A stretch of 15,012 nt of DNA, from contig JANOHV010000132.1 in assembly GCA_031406795.1 (NCBI GenBank), positions 1 through 15,012 of the forward strand, read 5' to 3'. A program made the position numbers and the translations under genes. The DNA comes from DATDCY01 sp031406795 [NCBI: Candidatus Rokuibacteriota bacterium] (GTDB taxonomy: Bacteria; JAUVQV01). Shown in pieces: positions 6,151 to 13,503 of the stretch (within the stretch, counting starts at the first letter, position 1; the number at the start of each line of letters is the position of its first letter). The notes under the pieces were generated by a model. It was not told the DNA's origin. It was given only the letters and a program-made list of their open reading frames with translations, and did not search any database.

Positions 6151-6752
6151 ACAGGATGGCTGCCAGACTCCTCGTTCTCGCCTGCCTTCTCGCGGCGGTC
6201 CCCGCCGGCGCGCAGGGACTCGACCCGCAACTCCAGGAGATCCGGACGCTGATCCGGGAGAAGCGCTACCCCCTGGCTCTGGAGAGCCTGCGCCTCGTCG
6301 GCCGGCAGATCCAGGAGTTGCGCCTGGAGTCGGTCGCCGCCGCCTTCCCCGCCGCTCCGAACGGCTGGACCGCCCTGCCGCCGCTGAGCCTCCTCGAGGA
6401 GGACGAGATCTGGAGCAATCGCATTGCCGCGCAGCGTTCCTACGTCGGCTCCCCGGGTCCGGCGCGCGTCGACCTCACGATCGACGTGCACTCGCCGTAC
6501 GGACCGGCAGTCGCGTTGAGCTTCAACCCGATACTGCTGACGGCCGATCCCCTGTCCCGTCTCGTCCCGATCGGCGCCGAAAACGCGCTGGTGCGTTTCA
6601 ACCCCGACACCGGCGAGGGCGAACTTCGCGTGCTCGTCGGGCGGGAAACTCTCGTCACTGCCCGGGGGCGCGGGGTCCGCTCCCCCGAAATCCTCATCGA
6701 GATCGCCCGCAGGGTGGATTTCGTCCTGCTGCGCCATGCCGCGGGTCTGTAG
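6147..6752 (+). CDS. Small secreted protein of unknown function
   Basis: This is a 201-residue protein. Residues 1-22 look like a Sec signal peptide (a charged MNRMAAR start, a Leu/Ala core, and likely cleavage near VPAGAQG), so the mature protein is probably periplasmic or extracellular. A predicted helical stretch (LQEIRTLIREKRYPLALESL) follows, then a region with NGWTALPPLS and a beta-rich C-terminal half. I do not recognise a named family. The start ATG overlaps the stop of the second ATP-grasp gene (ATGA); a second ATG at 6156 would remove three residues. As the last gene of the operon it is probably co-expressed with the cytoplasmic pathway. It might bind, sense or export the product, but nothing in the sequence shows this. 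Confidence 0.75.
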   Translation: MNRMAARLLVLACLLAAVPAGAQGLDPQLQEIRTLIREKRYPLALESLRLVGRQIQELRLESVAAAFPAAPNGWTALPPLSLLEEDEIWSNRIAAQRSYVGSPGPARVDLTIDVHSPYGPAVALSFNPILLTADPLSRLVPIGAENALVRFNPDTGEGELRVLVGRETLVTARGRGVRSPEILIEIARRVDFVLLRHAAGL

Positions 6753-6757
6753 GAGGC

Positions 6758-6766
6758 TGGTATAAT
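6758..6766 (+). promoter_or_regulatory. Extended -10 promoter (TGG-TATAAT)
   Basis: A consensus -10 hexamer TATAAT (6761-6766) with the TGn extension begins six bases after the preceding stop codon. No good -35 element is visible at 16-18 bp, which is usual for extended -10 promoters. The predicted transcription start (about 6773) coincides with the ATG of the patatin gene. In this GC-rich sequence a perfect TATAAT here is unlikely to be chance. Confidence 0.6.
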
Positions 6767-6772
6767 CCGGGG

Positions 6773-7699
6773 ATGGAAAGTCGCCCCGTGACGATACCGC
6801 TCTCAGCCGGATCCCGCCTCGCGGCGGCTCTCTTGCTGCTCGCCGCGCTCGCGGCGCTCACCGGCTGCGCCGGGCACGCCAACGGGCTTGCGGCCTGGCC
6901 CCCGGCGGATGGCGTGCGGCCCCGGGTTGGCCTCGCCCTCGGCGGCGGCGGCGCCCGCGGCTTCGCCGAGATCGGCGTCATCCGGGCGCTCGTCCGCGAG
7001 AAGGTCCCGATCGACATCGTCGTCGGCACGTCGGTCGGCAGCCTGATCGGCGCTCTGTACGCCGACACCGGCAAGAGCCTCGACCTGGAGTTCTCCGCAC
7101 TGCTGGTGACCAACGAGGATCTCTTCGACTACAAGGCGCTGGCGATCCTCTCCGGCGGCTTCGTCAAGGGTGATCGGCTCGAGGAATTCCTCGGCGAACG
7201 GCTGAAAAACCGGGACATCGAGAAGATGGCGCTGCCTTTCGCCGCAGTGGCGACGGATCTGCGGACAGGAACGACGGTGGTTTTCAGCCGCGGCCCGGTC
7301 GCGCGCGCCGTGCACGCTTCCGCGGCCGTCCCCGGGGTTTTCGTGCCGGTGACGATCGATGGGCAGACGCTGGTCGACGGCGCGGTGACCAACCCGGTGC
7401 CGGCCGATGTCGCCCGCTCGCTCGGCGCGGACATCGTGATCGCGGTGGCCATACCTTCGGCCGTGCCGGCCAAGGCGCCGGTCACGCCGATCGAAGTCGC
7501 CTACCACGCGGTGACCGTCATGGCCGCTGAAATCGGCCGGCTGCGCGCCCGCGAGGCCGATGTGGTGATCACGCCGGACGTCGGCGACACCGCCTATGAC
7601 GATTTCACGGAAAAGAAGCAGCTCATCGAGGCGGGTGAAGCCGCCACCCTCGCCGCGCTTCCGGCGATCAAAGCGGCGATTTCACGAAAGACCCGGTAG
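6773..7699 (+). CDS. Patatin-like phospholipase, lipoprotein (RssA/NTE type)
   Basis: This 308-residue protein of the patatin family would hydrolyse acyl esters with a Ser-Asp dyad. The oxyanion loop GGGGARG is at 57-63, the nucleophile S87 in GTSVG, and the partner D202 in VDGA. The N-terminus has a hydrophobic core and a lipobox L29-T-G-C32, predicting a lipid-anchored envelope protein. The C-terminal pattern VITPDVGDTAYDDF fits bacterial RssA/NTE-like members. The ATG at 6773 is taken as the start; the AGGAGG at 6751-6756 lies 16 nt upstream, too far for normal use, and a consensus -10 lies between them, so the message may be leaderless. A GTG at 6788 is the alternative. It could act in phospholipid turnover; its substrate is unknown. 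Confidence 0.9.
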   Translation: MESRPVTIPLSAGSRLAAALLLLAALAALTGCAGHANGLAAWPPADGVRPRVGLALGGGGARGFAEIGVIRALVREKVPIDIVVGTSVGSLIGALYADTGKSLDLEFSALLVTNEDLFDYKALAILSGGFVKGDRLEEFLGERLKNRDIEKMALPFAAVATDLRTGTTVVFSRGPVARAVHASAAVPGVFVPVTIDGQTLVDGAVTNPVPADVARSLGADIVIAVAIPSAVPAKAPVTPIEVAYHAVTVMAAEIGRLRAREADVVITPDVGDTAYDDFTEKKQLIEAGEAATLAALPAIKAAISRKTR

Positions 7700-7722
7700 C
7701 TTTTGGCCCGAAACTCAAACCT

Positions 7723-7730
7723 GGGAGGAG
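7723..7730 (+). promoter_or_regulatory. Strong Shine-Dalgarno of the Cys-rich gene
   Basis: GGGAGGAG ends 7 nt before the ATG at 7738. It is the best ribosome binding site in the window and supports translation of the short gene that follows. Confidence 0.8.
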
Positions 7731-7737
7731 AACGAAC

Positions 7738-7962
7738 ATGAAGAAGCTGTTGATCTCGATTACCGCGGCGCTGCTGCTGACGCTGCCGGCGGCCTGCATG
7801 CACCATGGCTACCGCGGCGGTCCGGGAGGACCTGGTTGCCAGAAGCACAAGGATAGCGAGTGCAAATGCCATCAGCGGCAGGACTGCCCCAAGCCGGATT
7901 GTCCGAGCAAGCCGGATTGTCCGCAGACACGGCATCAGGAGCCGCCCCCGCCGGCCAAGTAG
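7738..7962 (+). CDS. Small Cys/Pro-rich exported protein
   Basis: This 74-residue protein has a clear signal sequence (MKKLLISITAALLLTLPAAC). Cys20 may be lipidated, though the preceding PAA is not an ideal lipobox. The mature part is polar and carries seven cysteines counting Cys20 (20, 34, 42, 44, 50, 55, 61) plus several histidines (HH at 22-23, H37, H45, H66). A repeating DCP.KP pattern at 49-62 is encoded by a near-perfect 18-bp duplication. Such composition suggests metal binding or a disulfide-rich envelope peptide, which is inference. An excellent ribosome binding site 7 nt upstream supports a real gene, 38 nt after the patatin gene. I do not recognise a family. Confidence 0.75.
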   Translation: MKKLLISITAALLLTLPAACMHHGYRGGPGGPGCQKHKDSECKCHQRQDCPKPDCPSKPDCPQTRHQEPPPPAK

Positions 7963-8066
7963 AAACCTCCGTCGAGCCCGCCCGGGTGCCGCGATTCCAA
8001 GGGGTGCCCGGGTGGGTACATTGCACCGGGCAACGCCCACGGCTGTGCTAATGAGAGGTGTGTCTG

Positions 8067-9509
8067 ATGCGCACGGGGGGGAAGTTCTCTTGGTCCGGCG
8101 GGTCACGGTCAACCCTCGGCCTCCTGCTCCCGGCTCTCGCGTGCGGATGCCTGCTCTTTGCCGCGTTCTCCTGGCACCGCTCGCATCTGATTCCCCGAGA
8201 CGCCGACTTCGAAAGAGCGCAGTGGCTGCTGACCGGCGACGAGCCGGGCTACCTGCTGCTCGCCCAAGCTATCGCGGCGGGTGACGGCCTCGATGTCCGG
8301 CCGTCCCATCTGCGCAGTTCATTTCTCACGTTCCAGTCGAGAGCCGTGATCGGGCCGGACCAGTGGACATGGGAAGCCTACCGGACGCTCGGTTTCAAGC
8401 CCTGGCTCGACCGATCGAAGTCCTGGGGCGACCGCCAGATCCTGCCCCGCCTGCCTCTGTTCTCCGCTGCCGTTTCACCGCTGGTCAGGCAGACCTCACA
8501 TCTGCGCTGGCTCATCGGCTGTCTTCAGGCCCTTCTCGTTGCAGGCACGGCCGTGATGCTCGCGGCCTTCGCCGCGCGTGACAACCCGAAAGCGGGCATC
8601 CACTCGGCAGCGGGGCTGCTCTTTGTCCTGGGGAGCATCCCCATAGCGTATTACACGACGCAAATGTTCCCGGAAACCCTTGCCGGCCTGTTGCTGCTGT
8701 GCGCCTTGGCCTGGCGCGCCCGCAGCTTGCGGGTCGCCGGCCTCGTGGGAAACACCCTGCTGGTTCTTGCCCTCTGGACGACGCCGCGGGTCGCGGCTGG
8801 GATCCTCGCGGCGACGGTGGTGCTGGCGGTCCATGACTGGCGGAAACATCGATATGCCAATGTCGGCACGCTTGTCCTCGGGTGGCTTGTTTTCATCTGC
8901 TGGAACCTGTGGGTCTGGGGCTCCTGGATGCAACCGAACCAGAACGCGGCCAGCCAGAACAGCCTGGCATTTTTTCCGCAAGGAGTCCTCCGGTTCTTTT
9001 TGGGCAACGACGTCGGGATCATCTTTCTCAGTCCGGTGATGTGGGTCTGCCTCGTCGCCGGTGTCGTCAACCTGATGCTGCTCAGGAATCATCTCGATCT
9101 CGCCTGGGCCGCTCTGTTCGCGGGAATTCTCGCGGTCGTCGCCTCGTTTCCCGACGTCCGGGCGGGAACCTGTCCGGCGGGGCGGTATCAGGTCATCCCG
9201 GCGTACCTTCTCGCCTTTCCCCTGATCCGTCTCTTGTGCAGCGACCTGACTGTCTGGCGACGGCGACTGGTGCCGCTGCTGTACGTGCTCGGCATACCGG
9301 GGCTGGCGATGGCCCTGGTGGTCGCAACCCGCCCGTCGTTCTGGTTTCGGCGCTACCACCCGCTGTTCGGTTTCGAGGAATTCCGACGGTTCTACGCACT
9401 CCTGCCGCCGGCGCAAGGGCCGGCTCTCTTGTGGCTGAGCTTGGCCTGGCTCGGCGGGCTGTTCCTGCTTCTTTGGTTGTCCCGGCTGAAAAGAGGCGGC
9501 ACGGGCTGA
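8067..9509 (+). CDS. Multi-pass membrane protein resembling GT-C glycosyltransferases
   Basis: This 480-residue protein has many hydrophobic helices, beginning at about residues 17-36 and continuing through clusters at about 150-180, 190-280, 300-370 and 380-475. After the first helix a loop carries R50 and the acidic pair D58-E59 in GDEPGYLLLAQAIAAGDG. This layout (a first helix, then an acidic motif before YLxxA..I..G) recalls dolichyl- or undecaprenyl-phosphate-sugar glycosyltransferases of the GT-C fold (PMT/ArnT relatives). The ATG at 8067 has GAGAGG 8 nt upstream and is preferred over a GTG at 8058 that overlaps that ribosome binding site. It lies 104 bp after the Cys-rich gene and converges with the minus-strand operon. 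The sugar-transferase role is a fold-level guess. Confidence 0.65.
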   Translation: MRTGGKFSWSGGSRSTLGLLLPALACGCLLFAAFSWHRSHLIPRDADFERAQWLLTGDEPGYLLLAQAIAAGDGLDVRPSHLRSSFLTFQSRAVIGPDQWTWEAYRTLGFKPWLDRSKSWGDRQILPRLPLFSAAVSPLVRQTSHLRWLIGCLQALLVAGTAVMLAAFAARDNPKAGIHSAAGLLFVLGSIPIAYYTTQMFPETLAGLLLLCALAWRARSLRVAGLVGNTLLVLALWTTPRVAAGILAATVVLAVHDWRKHRYANVGTLVLGWLVFICWNLWVWGSWMQPNQNAASQNSLAFFPQGVLRFFLGNDVGIIFLSPVMWVCLVAGVVNLMLLRNHLDLAWAALFAGILAVVASFPDVRAGTCPAGRYQVIPAYLLAFPLIRLLCSDLTVWRRRLVPLLYVLGIPGLAMALVVATRPSFWFRRYHPLFGFEEFRRFYALLPPAQGPALLWLSLAWLGGLFLLLWLSRLKRGGTG

Positions 9510-9539
9510 CGCGGGCGGGAACCCCGTTCGATACCCGCG
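9510..9539. terminator. Possible hairpin between convergent genes
   Basis: The 68-bp gap between the convergent membrane-protein and enolase-family genes holds CGCGGG (9510-9515) and CCCGCG (9534-9539) as inverted arms, with a smaller GGG-AA-CCC inside. No T-tract follows on either strand. A bidirectional terminator is plausible by position but weakly supported. Confidence 0.25.
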
Positions 9540-9577
9540 CGCATCGTCTGCCGCAAGCGTGTCCTGTTAGCTGCCTC

Positions 9578-10702
9578 TCAGGCAATAACGGCGGAGTCCA
9601 CCACGAGCGGCGACAGTCGCGCCGGGGAGATGGTGATCCCGAGGCCCGGCGTCCGCTGTACGACGGCATCTCCGCCCTGTCCGAATTCGAACGGCTCGTC
9701 GGTCACGTCGTGTTCCAGCAGTCGGGTGCCATACGACCCTTCGAGAGCCTCGTATCCGGGCAGCGTCGCCGCGAGCAGTCGGCCGGCTGCCGAGAGCAAC
9801 GACGATTCACCGACCTGGCACCCGACCTGCACCCGCACCCCGCTCTCCCCGGCGACGCGGGCGATCCGCTGGCACGCGGCCAGCCCGCCGAGCTTCGAGA
9901 GACGAAGGTTGAAGAGTCGGTAGCCGCCCTGCTGCACGAGCGCGTGAGCCTCCTCCGCGGTTGTCAGCGACTCGTCCGCCATCAGGGGGATCGCGCTGCT
10001 GCCGGCCAGCGCCGGGATCTCGTGCTCGCGCCCGCGAGCCAGCGGCTGCTCGACCCACGCGACGGCGAAGCGCTCCATCGCCCGCAGGTGCCCGATCGCC
10101 GCTGCCAGGTCCCAGCTCCCGTTGGCATCCACGGCGATCGTCACGGCATCTCCGAGCAGGCTGCGGGCCTCGGCAAGGGCCTCCTGCCAGATCTCCCCCT
10201 CGGCCTTGATCTTGAGATGGCGCACGCCGAGTTCCCGCACGCCGCAAAGGAACGCGGCGGTCTCGGTGCGTTCCAGCAGCGGGAGGACGACCGAGTACCG
10301 GACCGACTCCCGCCGCCGACCGCCGAGCCACCATGCCGCCGACCGGTTGAACGACCTGCCGGCGAGGTCGAACAGGGCGAGTTCCGCGGCGCAGCAGCAG
10401 GTCTGGGTGCCCGGTGTCGGCGCAAGGAGCCCGGCGAGCGCCGGCAGCAGCTCCCCCGGCTCTTCGATGACGGTTCCGATGAGTGAGGGCAGCAGGACCT
10501 GCGCCAGGTGCGCGAACGAGGTTTCGGCGGCTTCCCCGGTCACATAATCTCGGGGCACGCCCTCGCCCCAGCCTTCGTTCCCCTCCTCGTCGCGGAGCCT
10601 GACGACCAGGTTCAGGCTCTCCCGCCTCGACGCGAGAGCGTGACGGACGCTCAGGCGCAGCGGCAGGCGAACGAGGAACGCCTCGGCCCGGCACAACCTC
10701 AT
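9578..10702 (-). CDS. Enolase-superfamily enzyme, muconate-cycloisomerase subgroup
   Basis: This 374-residue protein has the full catalytic set of the muconate lactonizing enzyme/o-succinylbenzoate synthase/dipeptide epimerase subgroup. It shows K164-x-K166 (LKIKAEG), metal ligands D192 (DANG), E218 (VEQP) and D243 (DES), and K270 (KLGG). These positions nearly equal those of Bacillus Ala-Glu epimerase (K162, D191, E219, D244, K268). The C-terminal DxD motif that marks dipeptide epimerases appears absent: the matching strand reads LEGSYGTRLL. Specificity is therefore open (epimerase, cycloisomerase or OSB synthase-like). The ATG at 10702 overlaps the stop of the acyltransferase upstream; a longer open frame to 10999 would overlap that gene and is rejected. 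No menaquinone genes are nearby to support OSB synthase. Confidence 0.85.
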   Translation of the reverse strand: MRLCRAEAFLVRLPLRLSVRHALASRRESLNLVVRLRDEEGNEGWGEGVPRDYVTGEAAETSFAHLAQVLLPSLIGTVIEEPGELLPALAGLLAPTPGTQTCCCAAELALFDLAGRSFNRSAAWWLGGRRRESVRYSVVLPLLERTETAAFLCGVRELGVRHLKIKAEGEIWQEALAEARSLLGDAVTIAVDANGSWDLAAAIGHLRAMERFAVAWVEQPLARGREHEIPALAGSSAIPLMADESLTTAEEAHALVQQGGYRLFNLRLSKLGGLAACQRIARVAGESGVRVQVGCQVGESSLLSAAGRLLAATLPGYEALEGSYGTRLLEHDVTDEPFEFGQGGDAVVQRTPGLGITISPARLSPLVVDSAVIA

Positions 10703-11607
10703 GCCGGCTGCAGCTGGTCGAGAAGGTGCAGTTCTTTCCAGATATACCAGTGATCGGGGGCGCCGTAGATGTAGTGCTCCAGCCGTTTCAGCAGCTGCGC
10801 ATCCGGACCAAGGCCGGTGGGGGCGGCGTGGTGCTCCTGCGGCGATTCGAGGACGAGTTGATAGTTCATCGCGCCGACCCGCTCCATCAGCGCGAGCAGG
10901 ACCGGCGCTCCCGTGCGCCGGTGCAGCAGATCCACCGTGCGGTCCAGGGCGACCCGCCGACCGAAGAAGTTCATCACCTTGTTCGCGGTGGGCTTCCACG
11001 AGGACATCTCGTCGAGTTCGGTGATGAAAATTCTCCCGCCGCGCAGCGCCGCGAGCGCCCGGGTCATCACGGCCCCCTCCCCGGCGTCGAGGGGCTCGAC
11101 ACCGGCCCGCCGGGCGATCCCTTCCATGGTTGTCTTCAGCTGCCGGGTCTGGTACTTGACGACCATGGTGATCGGGTACCCACGAAACGCGAGCGAGCCC
11201 GGCAGGAACTCCACCGCGCCGAAGTGACCGGTGGAGAGGATCACGCCCCGGCCGTCAGCCAGCGCGGCATCGAGCAGGTCCGCGTGAACCAGCGTGACGT
11301 GCCTCAACAGATACGCCCGCACCCGTTCATAGCCCCAGTAGGCGGAGAGCATCTTCTCGAAATAGTGGTCGAAGATGCCGTGGATCACGCGCTTTTCCAG
11401 GTCGGCATCGAACTTGCGGCTCACGTGCGAGGCGCAGTACGTCTCCCGCAGCGCCCGCAGGTAGAGACTGCGCTCCAGCGGTTTCCGGCGAAAATACAGC
11501 CGGCCCAGCAGGCGGACGTAGCTGCGCAGCACGCGCGGCGGATACCAGGCAAAGACCGCCGCATTGACGGGAGCCTGGAAGAACCGGCTCAGGTTTGCTG
11601 CAGGCAT
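10699..11607 (-). CDS. LpxL/HtrB-type lysophospholipid (lipid A-like) acyltransferase
   Basis: This 302-residue protein resembles the LpxL/HtrB family of inner-membrane acyltransferases, which add a secondary acyl chain to lipid A precursors; some members act on ornithine lipids or other acceptors. The catalytic HX4E motif is H128-FGAV-E133 in the context STGHFGAVEF. Length matches the family (about 300). The N-terminal hydrophobic anchor is weak (AAVFAWYPPRVLRSYVRLL). It starts 19 nt inside the HD-GYP gene and its stop overlaps the enolase-family start, so the three form a translationally coupled operon. No other LPS genes are in the window, so the acceptor lipid is unknown. Confidence 0.82.
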   Translation of the reverse strand: MPAANLSRFFQAPVNAAVFAWYPPRVLRSYVRLLGRLYFRRKPLERSLYLRALRETYCASHVSRKFDADLEKRVIHGIFDHYFEKMLSAYWGYERVRAYLLRHVTLVHADLLDAALADGRGVILSTGHFGAVEFLPGSLAFRGYPITMVVKYQTRQLKTTMEGIARRAGVEPLDAGEGAVMTRALAALRGGRIFITELDEMSSWKPTANKVMNFFGRRVALDRTVDLLHRRTGAPVLLALMERVGAMNYQLVLESPQEHHAAPTGLGPDAQLLKRLEHYIYGAPDHWYIWKELHLLDQLQPA

Positions 11608-13424
11608 ATCAGCGGAGAAGTGCTGCGCGGGATCGCGTTGGTCTCACGCAGCTTGAGGAAACTCTCCACAAGATACGGGTCGAACTGTTTGCCCCGGTTC
11701 TCCACCAGCTCCCGGACCACGACCTCTTCCGGGAGGGGAACCCGGTACGGACGGGTCGTGGTCATCGCGTCGTAGCTGTCCGCGATCGCGAGGATCCGCG
11801 CCTCCAGCGGGATCCCGTCGCCGGCGAGCCGGTCCGGGTAGCCCAGGCCGTCATAGCGCTCGTGGTGGCTGCGGATGATCCGGGCGATGTCGCCGAGACC
11901 CTTGAGCGGCCGGATAATCGTCTCGCCGATCACCGGGTGGTGCTTGATCGCGTCGTGTTCGTCCTGGTCCAGCCGACCCGGCTTGTGCAGGATCTTCTCG
12001 GTGATGCCGATCTTGCCGATGTCGTGAATCATGCAGGCCAGTTTGAGGTTCAGCAGTTGTTTCTCCGAAACGCCGACCTCGGCGGCCAGCCGCGCGGAGT
12101 AATCCGCGACGCGCTCGGAGTGCCCGTGCGTGTAGGGGTCCTTCGCCTCGACCGCCTTGGCCAGAGCCTGGATGGCGTCGAGAGAAGCCTGCTCCAGGCT
12201 CTGGTAGAGACGCGAGTTCTCGAGCGCCACCGCGACGTGATTGCCGAAACCGGCCAGGGAGTCGAGGTCCTCCTGGGTGATCGGCGCGTGCCGCCCCGCC
12301 CGATCGGCGGCCAGCACGCCGATCACCTTCCCGCGACTGATCAGCGGGACGATCAGGAAGGAAGTCGGCGAGAACGCCTTGAGCAGCAGATTCTTCTGGT
12401 TGAGGCCGTGATGCGCGACGTCGTCGACCAGGACCGGCTTGCCGGAATTGAAGCTCCGCACCAGGATGTTGTTGGTGCGGTTGAGCGGGACCCGGTAACC
12501 GCCGAACTGCTTCATCATCTCGATCTCGCCGCCCGAGGAGGCGGCCGTGACGAGACTCTGCTCATCCTCGTCGAGCAGCAAGATGATGCTGCGATCGTAG
12601 CCGAGGCTCGACGTCGTGAGCCGCATGATGACGTTCAGCAACTCCCGCCGGTCGAGCAGCGAGACGACGGCCTTCCCGGACTCGTGGATGGTCTCCAGCT
12701 CCTGGATCTTCTTGCGCAGCCGGCCCGTCAAGTCCTGGACTTCCCGGTACTTTTGCGAGAGCAGCTGCTTGTCCTCTTCGAGTTCCCGCACGGTGTCCTG
12801 GAAAAGACCGCGGGAGATGAAGAATTTCCTGAAGACCCCGAACGGGCGGGACACGGGCTGCCAGCGCAGCCGGTACTCGCAGCAGGCGCCGCCTTCGAAC
12901 GCACACTCCGTCTCCATCACCGATGCGGGCTTGACCCCCCAGACCTGGGTGATCGCGCTGTAGATCCCCTGGTTGTACAGGCAGACGTCCTTGGAGTGCT
13001 CCATCCCGGGAAACCAGTCGAGCCGGAGCACGGCTTTGTCCCTGGTGAGCTCGATGAGCTCGACGCGCTTGGTCCGGTTGAACCGGTCGTTGACTTCCTG
13101 GGCCTTGCTCAAGCCTTGTGCCGGGGTCAGGAAGATGCGGAGAAAGATATTCTGGATGTAGCCGAACCGCCGGTGCACGACCGAGTCGTAGCCGATCTTG
13201 AAAGCGAGCTGCTCGTCGCCGAGATGCAGGCGCAGCCTGGCGAAGAGCCGGCTCACGGCGCCGGCGGACACCCAGTTGTTGCGGTCGGAGAGATACGCAA
13301 GGGGCTCTTCAAGAAGATCGAGCTCGGGGCAGAGCCCGGTGACGAATCGCCGGGGGTCGATCGACTTGCGGGAGAGATAGTCCAGGATCGCGCGGGTGTT
13401 GAGACAACTCACCTCGGCCTTCAT
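11589..13424 (-). CDS. Sensor-GAF-HD-GYP cyclic-di-GMP phosphodiesterase
   Basis: This 611-residue soluble signalling protein has several parts. Residues 1-195 form an N-terminal sensor-like region ending in EGGACCEYRLRW (Cys181-Cys182), reminiscent of V4R-type ligand-binding domains but not assignable by eye. A coiled coil spans about 205-250, a GAF domain about 255-400 and an HD-GYP domain about 410-600. The HD-GYP metal residues H467-D468 (MIHDIGK) and the signature HHERYDGLGYP (520-530) are intact, so hydrolysis of c-di-GMP is predicted. The ATG at 13424 has GGAGG with a G-run about 11 nt upstream. A promoter and a leader hairpin precede it. It heads an operon with an acyltransferase and an enolase-family enzyme, linking c-di-GMP turnover with envelope-type functions by context only. 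Confidence 0.92.
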   Translation of the reverse strand: MKAEVSCLNTRAILDYLSRKSIDPRRFVTGLCPELDLLEEPLAYLSDRNNWVSAGAVSRLFARLRLHLGDEQLAFKIGYDSVVHRRFGYIQNIFLRIFLTPAQGLSKAQEVNDRFNRTKRVELIELTRDKAVLRLDWFPGMEHSKDVCLYNQGIYSAITQVWGVKPASVMETECAFEGGACCEYRLRWQPVSRPFGVFRKFFISRGLFQDTVRELEEDKQLLSQKYREVQDLTGRLRKKIQELETIHESGKAVVSLLDRRELLNVIMRLTTSSLGYDRSIILLLDEDEQSLVTAASSGGEIEMMKQFGGYRVPLNRTNNILVRSFNSGKPVLVDDVAHHGLNQKNLLLKAFSPTSFLIVPLISRGKVIGVLAADRAGRHAPITQEDLDSLAGFGNHVAVALENSRLYQSLEQASLDAIQALAKAVEAKDPYTHGHSERVADYSARLAAEVGVSEKQLLNLKLACMIHDIGKIGITEKILHKPGRLDQDEHDAIKHHPVIGETIIRPLKGLGDIARIIRSHHERYDGLGYPDRLAGDGIPLEARILAIADSYDAMTTTRPYRVPLPEEVVVRELVENRGKQFDPYLVESFLKLRETNAIPRSTSPLICLQQT

Positions 13425-13455
13425 CCGCGCGCCCCCCTCCCAGCCCCTCTATCAA

Positions 13456-13476
13456 GCCTTCGGCGAGGCCGAAGGC
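13456..13476 (-). promoter_or_regulatory. Leader hairpin of the HD-GYP operon
   Basis: Perfect 9-bp arms GCCTTCGGC/GCCGAAGGC enclose a 3-nt loop, 32 nt before the HD-GYP start codon. It would lie in the 5' leader of about 73 nt predicted from the promoter upstream. No T-run follows on the minus strand. It could affect message stability or translation, or end transcription arriving from the AAA ATPase gene. The role is unproven. Confidence 0.45.
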
Positions 13477-13503
13477 CGCCAGTCATTAGGTTTCCAGACC
13501 CAT

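Noticed and set aside
7980-8036. Terminator hairpin after the Cys-rich gene
   Set aside because: TGCCCGG/CCGGGCA arms exist but have a long loop, mismatched extension and no T-tract.
9578-10702. Dipeptide epimerase that finishes the peptide product of the ATP-grasp enzymes
   Set aside because: The DxD motif seems absent and the gene is in a separate operon on the other strand; kept only as an open specificity.
10703-10999. Upstream extension of the enolase-family gene
   Set aside because: It would overlap the acyltransferase gene by 300 bp; ATG at 10702 gives the family's normal N-terminus and an ATGA overlap.
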